A DNA stretch of 64,000 nucleotides from CAXBNB01 sp049115735. Its GTDB lineage: Bacteria; Bacteroidota; Bacteroidia; Cytophagales; Cyclobacteriaceae. Shown piece after piece: positions 7,502 to 16,115 of this stretch. The position numbers and the translations under genes were made by a program. Below the pieces are notes generated by a model, which saw only the letters and a program-made list of their open reading frames with translations, made no database searches and was not told the DNA's origin. The stretch is taken from positions 62,001-126,000 of the forward strand of contig JAGDZP010000021.1 of NCBI GenBank assembly GCA_049115735.1, given 5' to 3'. Position 1 is the stretch's first letter; every line of letters starts with the position of its first letter.

Positions 7502-9022
7502 ATGAATAAGAAAGTAATATTGATGATCCTGGACGGATGGGGACTGGGCACCAACGACGAAGTATCAGCGATCAAAGCGGCGAAAACCCCTTTTATAGAC
7601 TCGCTTTTTCCAAAATATACCAACAGCAAATTGGAGGCTTCCGGCCTGGCTGTAGGCCTACCTGAAGGACAGATGGGCAACTCGGAAGTAGGTCACATGA
7701 ACATCGGTGCTGGCCGAGTAGTGTATCAGGATTTGGTGAAGATAAACAACGCTGCAGCTGATGGTTCGCTCGCATCTAACGATACTTTGGTGGAGGCTTT
7801 TGAGTATTCGAAAGCCAATGGGAAATCAGTGCATTTCATCGGACTGGTATCAGACGGTGGCATCCATGCCCATATCAACCATGTAAAGGCTATGTGCACT
7901 GGCGCCAAAGACAATGGTGTGGAGAAAGTGTATGTTCATGCTTTTACTGATGGGAGAGACACAGATCCCAAAAGTGGCAAAGGATACCTGAAAGACTTGC
8001 AGCATCATATGGCTGGTACAGCTGGTACTTTGGCTTCAGTGACTGGCCGTTACTTTGCGATGGACAGAGACAAGCGTTGGGAGCGTGTAAAGTTGGCGTA
8101 TGATGCTATGGTGAATGGTACTGGTAATCAAACACAAGATGTGTTGGAGGCAGTTCAGGCCTCTTATGATGAAGATGTTACAGACGAATTTATCAAGCCA
8201 ATCATACAAGTGGATGCCAATGGCAATCCAGTAGGTAAGATATCAACAGGTGATGTGGTTGTTTGCTTTAACTTTCGTACCGATCGCGGACGTGAAATCA
8301 CTGAGGTGCTTTCTCAAAATGACTTGCCAGAACATGGCATGAGCAAATTGGATTTGTACTACGTGACTATGGCGCTCTACGATGAAAAATTCAAGGGAGT
8401 GAAAGTAATGTATAGCAAAGACAACCTGACAAATACGTTGGGTGAAGTGCTTGAGGCGAATGGTAAGAAGCAGATTAGAATTGCTGAAACGGAGAAATAC
8501 CCTCACGTAACTTTCTTCTTTTCTGGTGGTAGGGAACAAGAGTTTGAAGGGGAGAAAAGGTTGTTGTGCCCATCACCAAAAGTGGCTACCTACGACCTGA
8601 AACCGGAAATGAGTGCTGAAGATATTCGGGATGCAATCGTTCCTGAGTTGAAAGGCCAAGAAGTAGACTTTGTATGCCTGAATTTTGCTAACCCTGATAT
8701 GGTAGGTCATACTGGTGTTTTTGAAGCTGCGGTGAAAGCATGTGAGACTGTTGATAAATGTGCCAATGAAGTAGTTGATGTAGCTTTGGAAAATGGCTAT
8801 TCTTCTATCATCATTGCTGACCATGGTAATTCAGACATTATGATCAACCCTGATGGTTCGCCAAACACAGCTCATACGACCAACCTGGTGCCATGCATTT
8901 TTGTAGATGATGATTTTGATAGACAAATCAAAGATGGAAAGCTTGGGGATTTAGCTCCCACCATTCTTACCCTGATGGGTGTGGACATTCCTGCGGAGAT
9001 GACCGGGGATGTTTTGATTTAA
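7502..9022 (+). CDS. gpmI: 2,3-bisphosphoglycerate-independent phosphoglycerate mutase
   Basis: 506 residues, the normal length for the two-manganese phosphoglycerate mutase of glycolysis and gluconeogenesis, which interconverts 3- and 2-phosphoglycerate in the cytoplasm. It opens with VILMILDGWGLG, giving the first metal-binding Asp. The phosphoserine nucleophile is Ser61 in GNSEVGHMNIGAGRVV. TDGRDTDP, CFNFRTDRGRE, FANPDMVGHTG and IIADHGNSD supply the substrate-binding and metal residues. It is monocistronic, between its own promoter (7427-7457) and a terminator (9046-9080). Confidence 0.98.
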   Translation: MNKKVILMILDGWGLGTNDEVSAIKAAKTPFIDSLFPKYTNSKLEASGLAVGLPEGQMGNSEVGHMNIGAGRVVYQDLVKINNAAADGSLASNDTLVEAFEYSKANGKSVHFIGLVSDGGIHAHINHVKAMCTGAKDNGVEKVYVHAFTDGRDTDPKSGKGYLKDLQHHMAGTAGTLASVTGRYFAMDRDKRWERVKLAYDAMVNGTGNQTQDVLEAVQASYDEDVTDEFIKPIIQVDANGNPVGKISTGDVVVCFNFRTDRGREITEVLSQNDLPEHGMSKLDLYYVTMALYDEKFKGVKVMYSKDNLTNTLGEVLEANGKKQIRIAETEKYPHVTFFFSGGREQEFEGEKRLLCPSPKVATYDLKPEMSAEDIRDAIVPELKGQEVDFVCLNFANPDMVGHTGVFEAAVKACETVDKCANEVVDVALENGYSSIIIADHGNSDIMINPDGSPNTAHTTNLVPCIFVDDDFDRQIKDGKLGDLAPTILTLMGVDIPAEMTGDVLI

Positions 9023-9045
9023 AGCATACATATAATCAAAATATT

Positions 9046-9080
9046 GAAAAGCGATGGAAGTAATTCTATCGCTTTTTTTA
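9046..9080 (+). terminator. Intrinsic terminator after gpmI
   Basis: Stem 9047-9059 with 9064-9076 (AAAAGCGATGGAA with its complement, one G-T pair), 4-nt loop, followed by a T-run. Confidence 0.8.
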
Positions 9081-9160
9081 ATCCTCATTCAAGGCGTATT
9101 TCGAAAAGATTTGAATCCAAATAATAGTTTTCAATCTTATATTGCAGAAAACTATTTTAC

Positions 9161-11023
9161 ATGAGATTCACTTATTCTTACTTATCAACTTTTTTCTTAT
9201 TTCTATTAGTAGCCATACTTGGATTGTCTTGCCAAACTAAGAAGGAACCTACAAAAGCAGACAAGCCAAATGTGCTTTGGATAGTCAGCGAGGACAATAG
9301 CCCATTCCTGGGATGTTACGGAGATGATTTTGCGACTACACCCAATCTGGATGCACTAGCCAAAAGCGGTATTCGGTATGAAAACGCTTTTTCACCAGCT
9401 CCGGTTTGCGCACCTACTCGCTCTTCGATGATCACGGGCATGTATGCCAATTCGCTGGGAACACACCAGATGCGTAGCACATACCCGATACCCGAGGACT
9501 TCAAGTTCTACCCAACTTACTTGCGGGAGGCGGGGTATTACTGCGCCAATCGTAGTAAAAAGGACTATAATACCACCGATCAGGAGGAGGCATGGGATGA
9601 ATCCAGTAAGAAAGCTACGTATATGAACAGGGCACCTGGCCAGCCATTCTTCCAGATTATCAATCTGGGTACTACTCACGAAAGCAGTGTTCATAAGTCT
9701 AAACCATGGGATAGCCTAAGGCATGATCCGGAGCTCGTTCCCATTCCTCCATACCATCCGCAAACCCAGGATATGAAGCATGACTGGGCGCAGTACTATG
9801 ATAAGCTGGAGGATCTTGATACCCAGGTGGGCGAAATTCTCGCTGAGTTGAAAGATGAAGGGCTTGAGGACAAAACCATAGTGTTTTATTATTCAGACCA
9901 TGGTGGCGTAATTGGCCGGAGCAAAAGATTTATGTATGAGTCCGGCTTAAGGGTTCCGTTTATTGTGTCTTTGCCTGAGCAGTTTCAGCATTTGGCTACT
10001 GAAAAGATGGGAACGACAAGCAATCGCTTTGTTAACCTTGTGGATGTTGGCCCAACTCTTTTAAACTTACTTGGGCTTACCGTTCCCGAAAATATGCAAG
10101 GCAAACCATTCCTTGGGGAAAACACAATACCACAAAAAATGGCTTATGGTTTCCGGGGAAGAATGGATGAACGCTTCGATTTGGTTAGGTCGGCGAGGAA
10201 TGAAGAATACAGGTATATCAAAAACTATATGCCGCACCGTATTTATGCCCAACCAATCGAATACCTGTGGCGAGCACCATCGATGAGATCGTGGGAGCAA
10301 GCATACCTCAATGATGAGTTGAACGAGAAACAATCGGCCTTTTTTCAGGAAAAGCCAGCGGAGGAATTGTATAATATAGCGGATGATCCTCATAATGTGA
10401 ATAATCTGGCGGATGATCCTGAGTATGCCGAGGTGTTGAAAAACCTTAGAGCAGAATGTCAAAGTTGGCAGAAGCAAATTTTGGATATTGGATTTATTCC
10501 TGAGCCGATGATTGAAAGAATCTCCAAAGAGCTGCCAATGTACGAGTATGTGCGTCAGGGCAACTTTCCGCTTGAGAGAATTATGGAAACTGCGTTTTTA
10601 GCTACTCAAAGAAGTGCAGATCATTCGGGTGAGATTATAGCCAGATTGGATGACTCAAACCCTATTGTGCGCTATTGGGCATTGGTGGGTTGTATTATCC
10701 TAGCTGATGAGCTGGATGTAGACAAGGATAAAATCAAAACTCTAGCTACTGATGAGGAAGTGGCTGTGAGAATAGTAGCCTCCGAAGTATTGTATGGAAT
10801 GGGAGAGAAGGAGCTGGCTCTAAATACGTTGATAGAGGTATTGGGTAGTGACCTGCTGATGGCCAGGACAATGGCTGTGAACCTGCTTCAATTGATGAAG
10901 GAGGACGCCTTGGGTGCTTTACCTGCGATTAAGGAAGTGGTAGCCGCAGCACCTGAAACGCGTAATTATGACATAAGAGCTGCTAAGAAACTGGTTGAAG
11001 ATTTGGAAGGATATGCGAGGTAG
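9161..11023 (+). CDS. Sulfatase lipoprotein with C-terminal HEAT-like repeats
   Basis: 620 residues. A lipoprotein signal ends in GLSC with Cys24 as the lipidated residue. The sulfatase domain covers about 35-450. It begins VLWIVSEDNSPFLGCYG with the metal ligands, and has the sulfatase signature CAPTR with Cys83, the residue converted to formylglycine; YYSDHGG provides further metal and catalytic residues. Residues from about 490 to the end look like HEAT-type helical repeats (DSNPIVRYWALVGCIIL, DEEVAVRIVASEVLYGM). It should desulfate a carbohydrate in the periplasm or at the surface; the specific sulfate ester is unknown. It sits at the edge of the polysaccharide-utilisation region with two further sulfatases downstream. 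Confidence 0.92.
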   Translation: MRFTYSYLSTFFLFLLVAILGLSCQTKKEPTKADKPNVLWIVSEDNSPFLGCYGDDFATTPNLDALAKSGIRYENAFSPAPVCAPTRSSMITGMYANSLGTHQMRSTYPIPEDFKFYPTYLREAGYYCANRSKKDYNTTDQEEAWDESSKKATYMNRAPGQPFFQIINLGTTHESSVHKSKPWDSLRHDPELVPIPPYHPQTQDMKHDWAQYYDKLEDLDTQVGEILAELKDEGLEDKTIVFYYSDHGGVIGRSKRFMYESGLRVPFIVSLPEQFQHLATEKMGTTSNRFVNLVDVGPTLLNLLGLTVPENMQGKPFLGENTIPQKMAYGFRGRMDERFDLVRSARNEEYRYIKNYMPHRIYAQPIEYLWRAPSMRSWEQAYLNDELNEKQSAFFQEKPAEELYNIADDPHNVNNLADDPEYAEVLKNLRAECQSWQKQILDIGFIPEPMIERISKELPMYEYVRQGNFPLERIMETAFLATQRSADHSGEIIARLDDSNPIVRYWALVGCIILADELDVDKDKIKTLATDEEVAVRIVASEVLYGMGEKELALNTLIEVLGSDLLMARTMAVNLLQLMKEDALGALPAIKEVVAAAPETRNYDIRAAKKLVEDLEGYAR

Positions 11024-11085
11024 GATTTGGTAAGCGTCTTTTGATTGCTTATTTTGATAACTGTTTTCACCTAAAATAGATAACA

Positions 11086-11322
11086 ATGGATTTACCTAAA
11101 AGAGCTGCAGATGCACCGGTAGAAGTAGAAATTGAAGCAGGAAAAAGATACAGATGGTGCAGTTGCGGGTTGTCAGAGGAGCAGCCATTCTGTGATGATG
11201 CCCACAAAGGGACTGGTGTCAAGCCAATAACTATAAAGCCTGAGGTGACTGAAAAGAAATGGTTTTGTATGTGTAAGCAAACAAAAAATCCGCCTTACTG
11301 CGACGGGTCTCACAACGGCTAG
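11086..11322 (+). CDS. Tandem CDGSH iron-sulfur domain protein
   Basis: A 78-residue protein with two zf-CDGSH motifs. Each supplies the C-x-C-x(n)-C-x3-H ligands of a [2Fe-2S] cluster: Cys25, Cys27, Cys36, His40 and Cys61, Cys63, Cys72, His76 (PYCDGSH in the second, PFCDDAH in the first). Tandem CDGSH proteins of this size are common in bacteria and are thought to take part in redox or iron-sulfur homeostasis. There is no signal peptide, so it is cytoplasmic. The gene lies 62 bp after the sulfatase and converges on rhaM, whose stop is 3 bp away. Confidence 0.93.
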   Translation: MDLPKRAADAPVEVEIEAGKRYRWCSCGLSEEQPFCDDAHKGTGVKPITIKPEVTEKKWFCMCKQTKNPPYCDGSHNG

Positions 11323-11325
11323 TCT

Positions 11326-11640
11326 TTACTCCATATAGAATACCTCCTCAAGAGGTACGGAGACCGGAGAGTTGTCCGGGTTGACTTTCATGACATCAGC
11401 CATGAAGTCCCACCACTTCCGGACGATAGGATTGTCGGCTAGGTTTTGTGAACCACTGCTTCCTTCCACCTTTTGAAAAGCGAAGAGCGTATTGCTTTCT
11501 TCATCCAGAAATATCGAATATTCTGATACCCCATTTTCTTTTAATAAGGTTTTCAGCTCTGGCCATATTTCATCGTGACGTTTCTTATAAACTTCCTTTT
11601 GACCTTCGTTGAGATGCATTTTGAAAGCGAGCCTGTTCAT
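11326..11640 (-). CDS. rhaM: L-rhamnose mutarotase family protein
   Basis: A 104-residue protein of the RhaM/RhaU family, small alpha+beta barrels that interconvert alpha and beta anomers of L-rhamnose. The ATG at 11640 is chosen over the TTG two codons upstream, as it begins MNRLAFKMHLNEGQ like other family members. Conserved features are KRHDEIWPEL with the catalytic-type His, EYSIFLDEESNTLFAF, and WWDFMADVM near the C-terminus. No signal peptide. The upstream glycoside-hydrolase-like gene ends 12 bp away, so they form an operon. It points to rhamnose or a related deoxy- or uronic sugar among the glycan products; some homologues act on other sugars. Confidence 0.85.
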   Translation of the reverse strand: MNRLAFKMHLNEGQKEVYKKRHDEIWPELKTLLKENGVSEYSIFLDEESNTLFAFQKVEGSSGSQNLADNPIVRKWWDFMADVMKVNPDNSPVSVPLEEVFYME

Positions 11641-11652
11641 ATTCAAGATTGA

Positions 11653-13068
11653 TTAGTTGATAAATTGTACGAGTGCTATCCAGTGTCCCTTAGCTGGAGA
11701 ATTCATAGTCTGAGCTTTGCCACCCTTAATTTCCTTTTTAGTAGACCATTTATTTTTGATTACGTCCAGCCATTGAATTTCAAAAGGACCGGGAAAGGCT
11801 GTTAAATCAATATTGACAGATCCGCCATTTGTAAAGTAAATAGCATACTCTTCACCAGCTTTGGCCCGGCAATAGGCTTCATTTTCTTCACAATCAGAGA
11901 GAAGATGGTTAGCAGGAACGGTATTGAAGAAGTCCATGCGCTCTGTCAATTCCCGAATACTTTTAATAACAGCCTGGGCTTCCTCTCCTAATCCCAGACC
12001 GGAAGTAGGGCGGTGGAAACGCACTGCCGCCGAGCCGAAGAAAACACTGCGAATAAAACTTTGTATGCCATTTTGAGTGCCACCCCCATGACTCCCAAGG
12101 TCATTGCCATAAGTCTTAATATTCGTAACGGGGCGTAGGTTGTTCAAAAGTTTCAAACGCTCTATTTGGGTCAGTCCATTGTCCCAATGGTTTTGTCCAC
12201 GCTGGTGGTTATTCTGTGATATTTCTACGAAATCATAGATTTCAGGATGATCGAAGGTCTCCCTGTGCGTGATATGACCAAGATTCCAGGGATCCCACAT
12301 TTCAGTGATATAGACTTTCTTACCCAGCTCTTTGCACTTTTTCCTAATGTAGTCAGCCCAAAACCTTCCCCATGACGCTGTGACTGATGTTTCATTGTCG
12401 ATGCAGTACAACACATTTCCATAATTTAGGGAGTACGATAGCAATTTATCCACGAAGGCTTGCTGTGATTCCAGCAGCTTGATGTTGTTGTGCTGAAGCG
12501 GTACCGACCAAAAGAATGGATTTTCCGTTCGTGTCGGATGTGTTTTGACTTCAAGCGGTAGTTTCACACGCTCCTGCGGATAGGTGATGTTGTTCTTCGG
12601 ATTGAATGGATTTTTATCCCAATTATCTCTGTAAAAATCGAAAGTAGCCCAAATTTCTATCTGCACGATAATGTCTCTTGCAGCCGTCAGTTGAAGGAAT
12701 TTTTCAAACCTGTTCCAATATTCATTATTCCATCTAGTCAGGTCATAAAGGCCTTTGTTCTGGTCAAAATAGAATGGCCAAAGGTTCGTGCTGTCGCGTG
12801 AAGACATGGTATTTCTGACGTAGTTGCCACCTACGCTTTTTAACAGGTCCAGGTGTTCTTCCAGGTTTGCTATTTGAAAAAGGTTGTCCTCAACTGATCC
12901 GCCAAGGAGCAATGTTGTTTCGCTTCCATAAGACCAGTATCCAGGCCTGTTTGCATCTATGCTGATGCTTTTTTGAGCCAATGTAGTATGGAGTGCAAAG
13001 AGCGTTAAGGCTGCTATCAGTACTAAGTTTCTTAAGTCGGGCTGTATGGCATCTATGGAAATTTTCAT
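11653..13068 (-). CDS. Exported glycoside-hydrolase-like (TIM-barrel) protein
   Basis: A 471-residue protein with a signal sequence (hydrophobic run at about 14-30, ending TLAQ). Residues about 45-390 look like a clan GH-A type (beta/alpha)8 barrel: HLDLLKSVGGNYVRNTMSSRD, IVQIEIWATFDF, VLYCIDNETSV and VYITEMWD. Glu226 (DNETS) is the best candidate acid/base; Glu256 or the Glu in VEISQNN could be the nucleophile. The last 80 residues (YAIYFTNGGSVNIDLTAF, PAKGHWIALVQF) resemble the beta-sandwich C-terminus of GH140/DUF4038-like enzymes. The exact family is not certain. It is in an operon with rhaM, so action on a rhamnose-containing glycan is a reasonable guess. Confidence 0.7.
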   Translation of the reverse strand: MKISIDAIQPDLRNLVLIAALTLFALHTTLAQKSISIDANRPGYWSYGSETTLLLGGSVEDNLFQIANLEEHLDLLKSVGGNYVRNTMSSRDSTNLWPFYFDQNKGLYDLTRWNNEYWNRFEKFLQLTAARDIIVQIEIWATFDFYRDNWDKNPFNPKNNITYPQERVKLPLEVKTHPTRTENPFFWSVPLQHNNIKLLESQQAFVDKLLSYSLNYGNVLYCIDNETSVTASWGRFWADYIRKKCKELGKKVYITEMWDPWNLGHITHRETFDHPEIYDFVEISQNNHQRGQNHWDNGLTQIERLKLLNNLRPVTNIKTYGNDLGSHGGGTQNGIQSFIRSVFFGSAAVRFHRPTSGLGLGEEAQAVIKSIRELTERMDFFNTVPANHLLSDCEENEAYCRAKAGEEYAIYFTNGGSVNIDLTAFPGPFEIQWLDVIKNKWSTKKEIKGGKAQTMNSPAKGHWIALVQFIN

Positions 13069-13238
13069 TCTAAGTATTATGAAAAATTTTAAACCTTTAA
13101 GTTAAATACTTTGAGGAGTCTAATTTAGAGAATTACTTATTTGAAGTGCAATAAAACTTATTAGAACAGATTTAATAGCATGTTGAATAAGTTCTGGCAA
13201 TCATACATTCAATTGCCTATCATAGCAATAGCATTACC

Positions 13239-13275
13239 ATAAAAAAGCCCAAAGCACCTAAGGCGCAATGGGCTT
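13239..13275 (-). terminator. Intrinsic terminator after mannonate-dehydratase-like gene
   Basis: On the minus strand, AAGCCCA (13269-13275) pairs with TGGGCTT (13245-13251) around an inner partly paired loop, followed directly by a T-run. It lies 32 bp past the stop at 13307. Confidence 0.8.
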
Positions 13276-13306
13276 ACAACAAAATAATTTTCGTTATTCA
13301 GTCGGA

Positions 13307-14482
13307 TTAGGCTTCATTTTCTATTACATGCATGAGCGCTTTGATATAACCAAAGGCAAATGCATGTCCCTGGAGCCCACTTGCAGGATCGGCATGACCA
13401 GGAATATGGTCTGGCATTACCATGCCGTCATATTCAACATCTCTCAAAGCCCTTATGATCTCGGCGAAATCCATATCTCCATTGTCCGGATAAACTTCCT
13501 GGAAGTTGTTCCAGCCCCCTTTGATATTTCGAAGGTGAATGTTAAAGATTTGCTTCCGTTCTCCAACCCACTTGATGATAGGTAAAATCTCTGTTCTTGG
13601 ATCTTTTAGACCCTCGGCAGTCGAGCCTAGGCAAAGATTGAAACCATGGGATGGGCTGTCATACAATTGTCCGAACCGCTTGATTCCTTCAAACACATCT
13701 GGGCTGTTCCATCGTGTGATACCACCAAAGCCAACTGGCGCTGGAGGATCTGCGATGTGATTTGCCAATTTCACATTGTACTCTTCTGCAACAGGCAAAA
13801 CCCTATCCAGAAAATAAGTGATCCGCTCATATATCTCATCAATATCTACTTCACCGGCTATGGTAGACCAGTCCTTGCCACTTTTAATGGCTTCATCATA
13901 ATTCCATGTTTTGTACATACTATTTCCCCTGGTGGGATCTAGAGTACTTTTTGTACGGAGAATTACATGGATGATGGTATTATACATCAAAACCTTGACA
14001 CCAACTTTGCTTGCTACTGTTATCATTTGTTGGATCATCTCTATTTCCTTATCTCTTTCAGGGCTTTTTCCAAGCATGATATTCGGAGTTGAAAGTCGCT
14101 CGATTCCCGCGGATGAAAGAGGCAGATGGTAAGCATCTATGTTAATCCCATATTTTTCGCAAGCATCCCTCTGTGCCATGGCGTCATCCAAGTCCCAGCC
14201 TACTCCTTCAATCATTTTTGGAGAACCGGCATCTACATTAAAAACACCATAGCGAGCCCAAAATTCAAGGTTCATAACATCTGTACCGCCATGCTGGCAT
14301 CCGACTTTCATTAGCATCGGTTTTTTTGGTGCTTTTGCAGCTACTGGCTGTTCTTCTTTTGGAGCTGACGACTCACAGGCAGTAGATATGGAGCCAAGTG
14401 CGCCTAAAGTTGCAGTTGCTGCCAACCCACCTTTAGCAAGTTTGCTAATTGCTTTTCTTCGATCTAAGTTTTCAGGTTTCAT
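13307..14482 (-). CDS. Mannonate dehydratase-like sugar-acid enzyme with Tat signal
   Basis: 391 residues. The N-terminus has a twin-arginine motif (DRRKAIS at 7-13), a hydrophobic stretch, and STAC with Cys36 as a possible lipidation site, so it is exported and perhaps anchored. The rest matches the xylose-isomerase-like TIM barrel of UxuA-type enzymes, with IFNIHLRNIKGG, PDNGDMDFAEIIRAL and VMPDHIPGH in the positions of the metal-binding residues. UxuA dehydrates D-mannonate to 2-keto-3-deoxygluconate. An exported version is unusual, and substrate identity cannot be read from sequence. It has terminators on both sides, so it probably has its own promoter, but it lies in the same orientation as the SusCD-led series. 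Confidence 0.75.
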   Translation of the reverse strand: MKPENLDRRKAISKLAKGGLAATATLGALGSISTACESSAPKEEQPVAAKAPKKPMLMKVGCQHGGTDVMNLEFWARYGVFNVDAGSPKMIEGVGWDLDDAMAQRDACEKYGINIDAYHLPLSSAGIERLSTPNIMLGKSPERDKEIEMIQQMITVASKVGVKVLMYNTIIHVILRTKSTLDPTRGNSMYKTWNYDEAIKSGKDWSTIAGEVDIDEIYERITYFLDRVLPVAEEYNVKLANHIADPPAPVGFGGITRWNSPDVFEGIKRFGQLYDSPSHGFNLCLGSTAEGLKDPRTEILPIIKWVGERKQIFNIHLRNIKGGWNNFQEVYPDNGDMDFAEIIRALRDVEYDGMVMPDHIPGHADPASGLQGHAFAFGYIKALMHVIENEA

Positions 14483-14547
14483 ATTTTATGCGAATTAATT
14501 CAAGTTCTTATTAATATATACCACTTCTCACTGGTCAGGATAAATTG

Positions 14548-14600
14548 CAGAAAGAAAACCCAGTCCGTCTACTTTCGCAACTGGAAGTATTCGGACCGGG
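14548..14600 (-). terminator. Long-stem terminator after enolase-superfamily gene
   Basis: Minus-strand arms 14585-14600 and 14559-14574 pair over about 16 positions with a few mismatches or wobbles (CCCGGTCC with GGACTGGG at the base), then a TTTTCTTTC tract. It separates the genes at 14631-16079 and 13307-14482. Confidence 0.7.
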
Positions 14601-14630
14601 CACTATCATTTTTTGGAGTATCAATTTGGT

Positions 14631-16079
14631 TTAGCTCCAAAGTCTATCCCATGCTCTCATTTTGTCCCATTCAGGGGTTGGAGCAAATAGTTTTTCCCCT
14701 TTCACGAGGTATTTTTTCACAACCTCTTCATTAAGTTCTACGCCGATACCCGGTTTTTCTGGAACTTTCACATAGCCATTTTCTACTATTGGGCCATCAA
14801 ATCCGGTAACAAGGTTTTCCCAATCTTTTTTGTCTACAGCATGGTGCTCCAGCCACATAAAGTTTTCAGTAGCCGCTGCACTATGCACTGATCCCAGAAA
14901 TGAAATCGGTCCTGCTGCATGGTGATGCATAAAGCCAATTCCATGTTTGGTAGCAAAATCACCAATTCTTTTTGTCTCCAGTATTCCACCCGCCGTATTA
15001 GGATCAGGGTGTACAATGTCCACCGATCTCGTTTTGATCAATTTTTCAAATCCACCTTCTAGTCTGTAAATGTCTTCACCTGTCTGGGTAGGAGTGGTCG
15101 AAGACAGGGTGATCTCTTTCCATTGTTCATCGAGTTGCCATGGAATGATATCCTCAATATAGGCCAGGTTATATTTTTCTGCTGCCCTGGCAATTTTGAT
15201 CGCCTCATTCACGCCGAAATGGCCCCAGTGGTCAGTACCCATCGGAATATCATATCCAATTTTAGAGCGCATCACGTCCAGGTATTCCATCAGCTTATCG
15301 AGACCCTTTTCAGTGATTTGAACCCTGGTGAAGGGATGCTTGGTTTTGTTATAATTAGTATAGTCGTACTGATATGGATTATACTTAGCATCCGGGCTAT
15401 TTATTACTGCGCCAGGAATATCTTTGATAAGGTTAATACCTATATCCATTTTGAGGGCAGTATATCCCTGGTCAATTCTTTTCTGCATCCTATTGGCATA
15501 CTCCACTGGATCTTTCGAAACTGTGGTGTCGCAGTAAACGCGTACTCTGTCCCTATATTTTCCACCCAGCATTTGATATACAGGCACACCATAAGCTTTG
15601 CCAGCCAAATCCCAAAGGGCCATTTCCACACCGGAAACACCACCTCCCTGACGACCATGATGACCGAATTGCTTGATAATGCCGAATAGGCGTTCAACGT
15701 TACAAGGGTTTTCACCCAATAGTCTGCTTTTCAGGAACAAAGCGTATTCTTTTGCCGCCCCGTCACGAACATCTCCATGACCGACAATTCCCTGGTTGGT
15801 ATAGATCCTTACGATGGGAGTTCGGAACACCACATCTCCACCTATCTCTGCAATTCTCATGTCTGTAATTTTCAGATCACTTGGATTGGAGAGTCGGTTT
15901 ACATTTTGACTAGCATAAGCGATGGTATCACTGGTAGAAGCCATTGTCATGCCGGCAAGGCTCAGTCCTCCCAGACCCGCTTTCTTAAAAAATGATCTCC
16001 TGCTCTTAGTTTGCTTTTCTTTTTCTTCGGCCATAGTTGGGGCGAAAAGCTTTTGAAGTTTCTCGTTGTTATATTTCAT
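14631..16079 (-). CDS. Mandelate racemase/muconate-lactonizing-type dehydratase with Tat signal
   Basis: 482 residues of the enolase superfamily. SRRSFF (26-31) followed by a hydrophobic run is a Tat signal. The capping domain starts near 68 (LKITDMRIAEIGG). The barrel has the acid-base Lys in TALKMDIG, metal ligands in MGTDHWG, AYIEDIIPW and TGEDIYRLE, and a catalytic His in FMHHHAAGP. This is the arrangement of acid-sugar dehydratases (galactonate, rhamnonate and related), which convert an aldonic acid to its 2-keto-3-deoxy acid. Known relatives are normally cytoplasmic. It follows the RraA-like gene by 36 bp, and an aldolase would be the logical next step for its product. Confidence 0.85.
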   Translation of the reverse strand: MKYNNEKLQKLFAPTMAEEKEKQTKSRRSFFKKAGLGGLSLAGMTMASTSDTIAYASQNVNRLSNPSDLKITDMRIAEIGGDVVFRTPIVRIYTNQGIVGHGDVRDGAAKEYALFLKSRLLGENPCNVERLFGIIKQFGHHGRQGGGVSGVEMALWDLAGKAYGVPVYQMLGGKYRDRVRVYCDTTVSKDPVEYANRMQKRIDQGYTALKMDIGINLIKDIPGAVINSPDAKYNPYQYDYTNYNKTKHPFTRVQITEKGLDKLMEYLDVMRSKIGYDIPMGTDHWGHFGVNEAIKIARAAEKYNLAYIEDIIPWQLDEQWKEITLSSTTPTQTGEDIYRLEGGFEKLIKTRSVDIVHPDPNTAGGILETKRIGDFATKHGIGFMHHHAAGPISFLGSVHSAAATENFMWLEHHAVDKKDWENLVTGFDGPIVENGYVKVPEKPGIGVELNEEVVKKYLVKGEKLFAPTPEWDKMRAWDRLWS

Positions 16080-16115
16080 TGTATAGTTCTTTAAGTGATT
16101 ATATGATTATAAAGT

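Noticed and set aside
15123..15689. 188-codon plus-strand open frame
   Set aside because: Antisense to the enolase-superfamily dehydratase; composition is not protein-like and no start context is seen.
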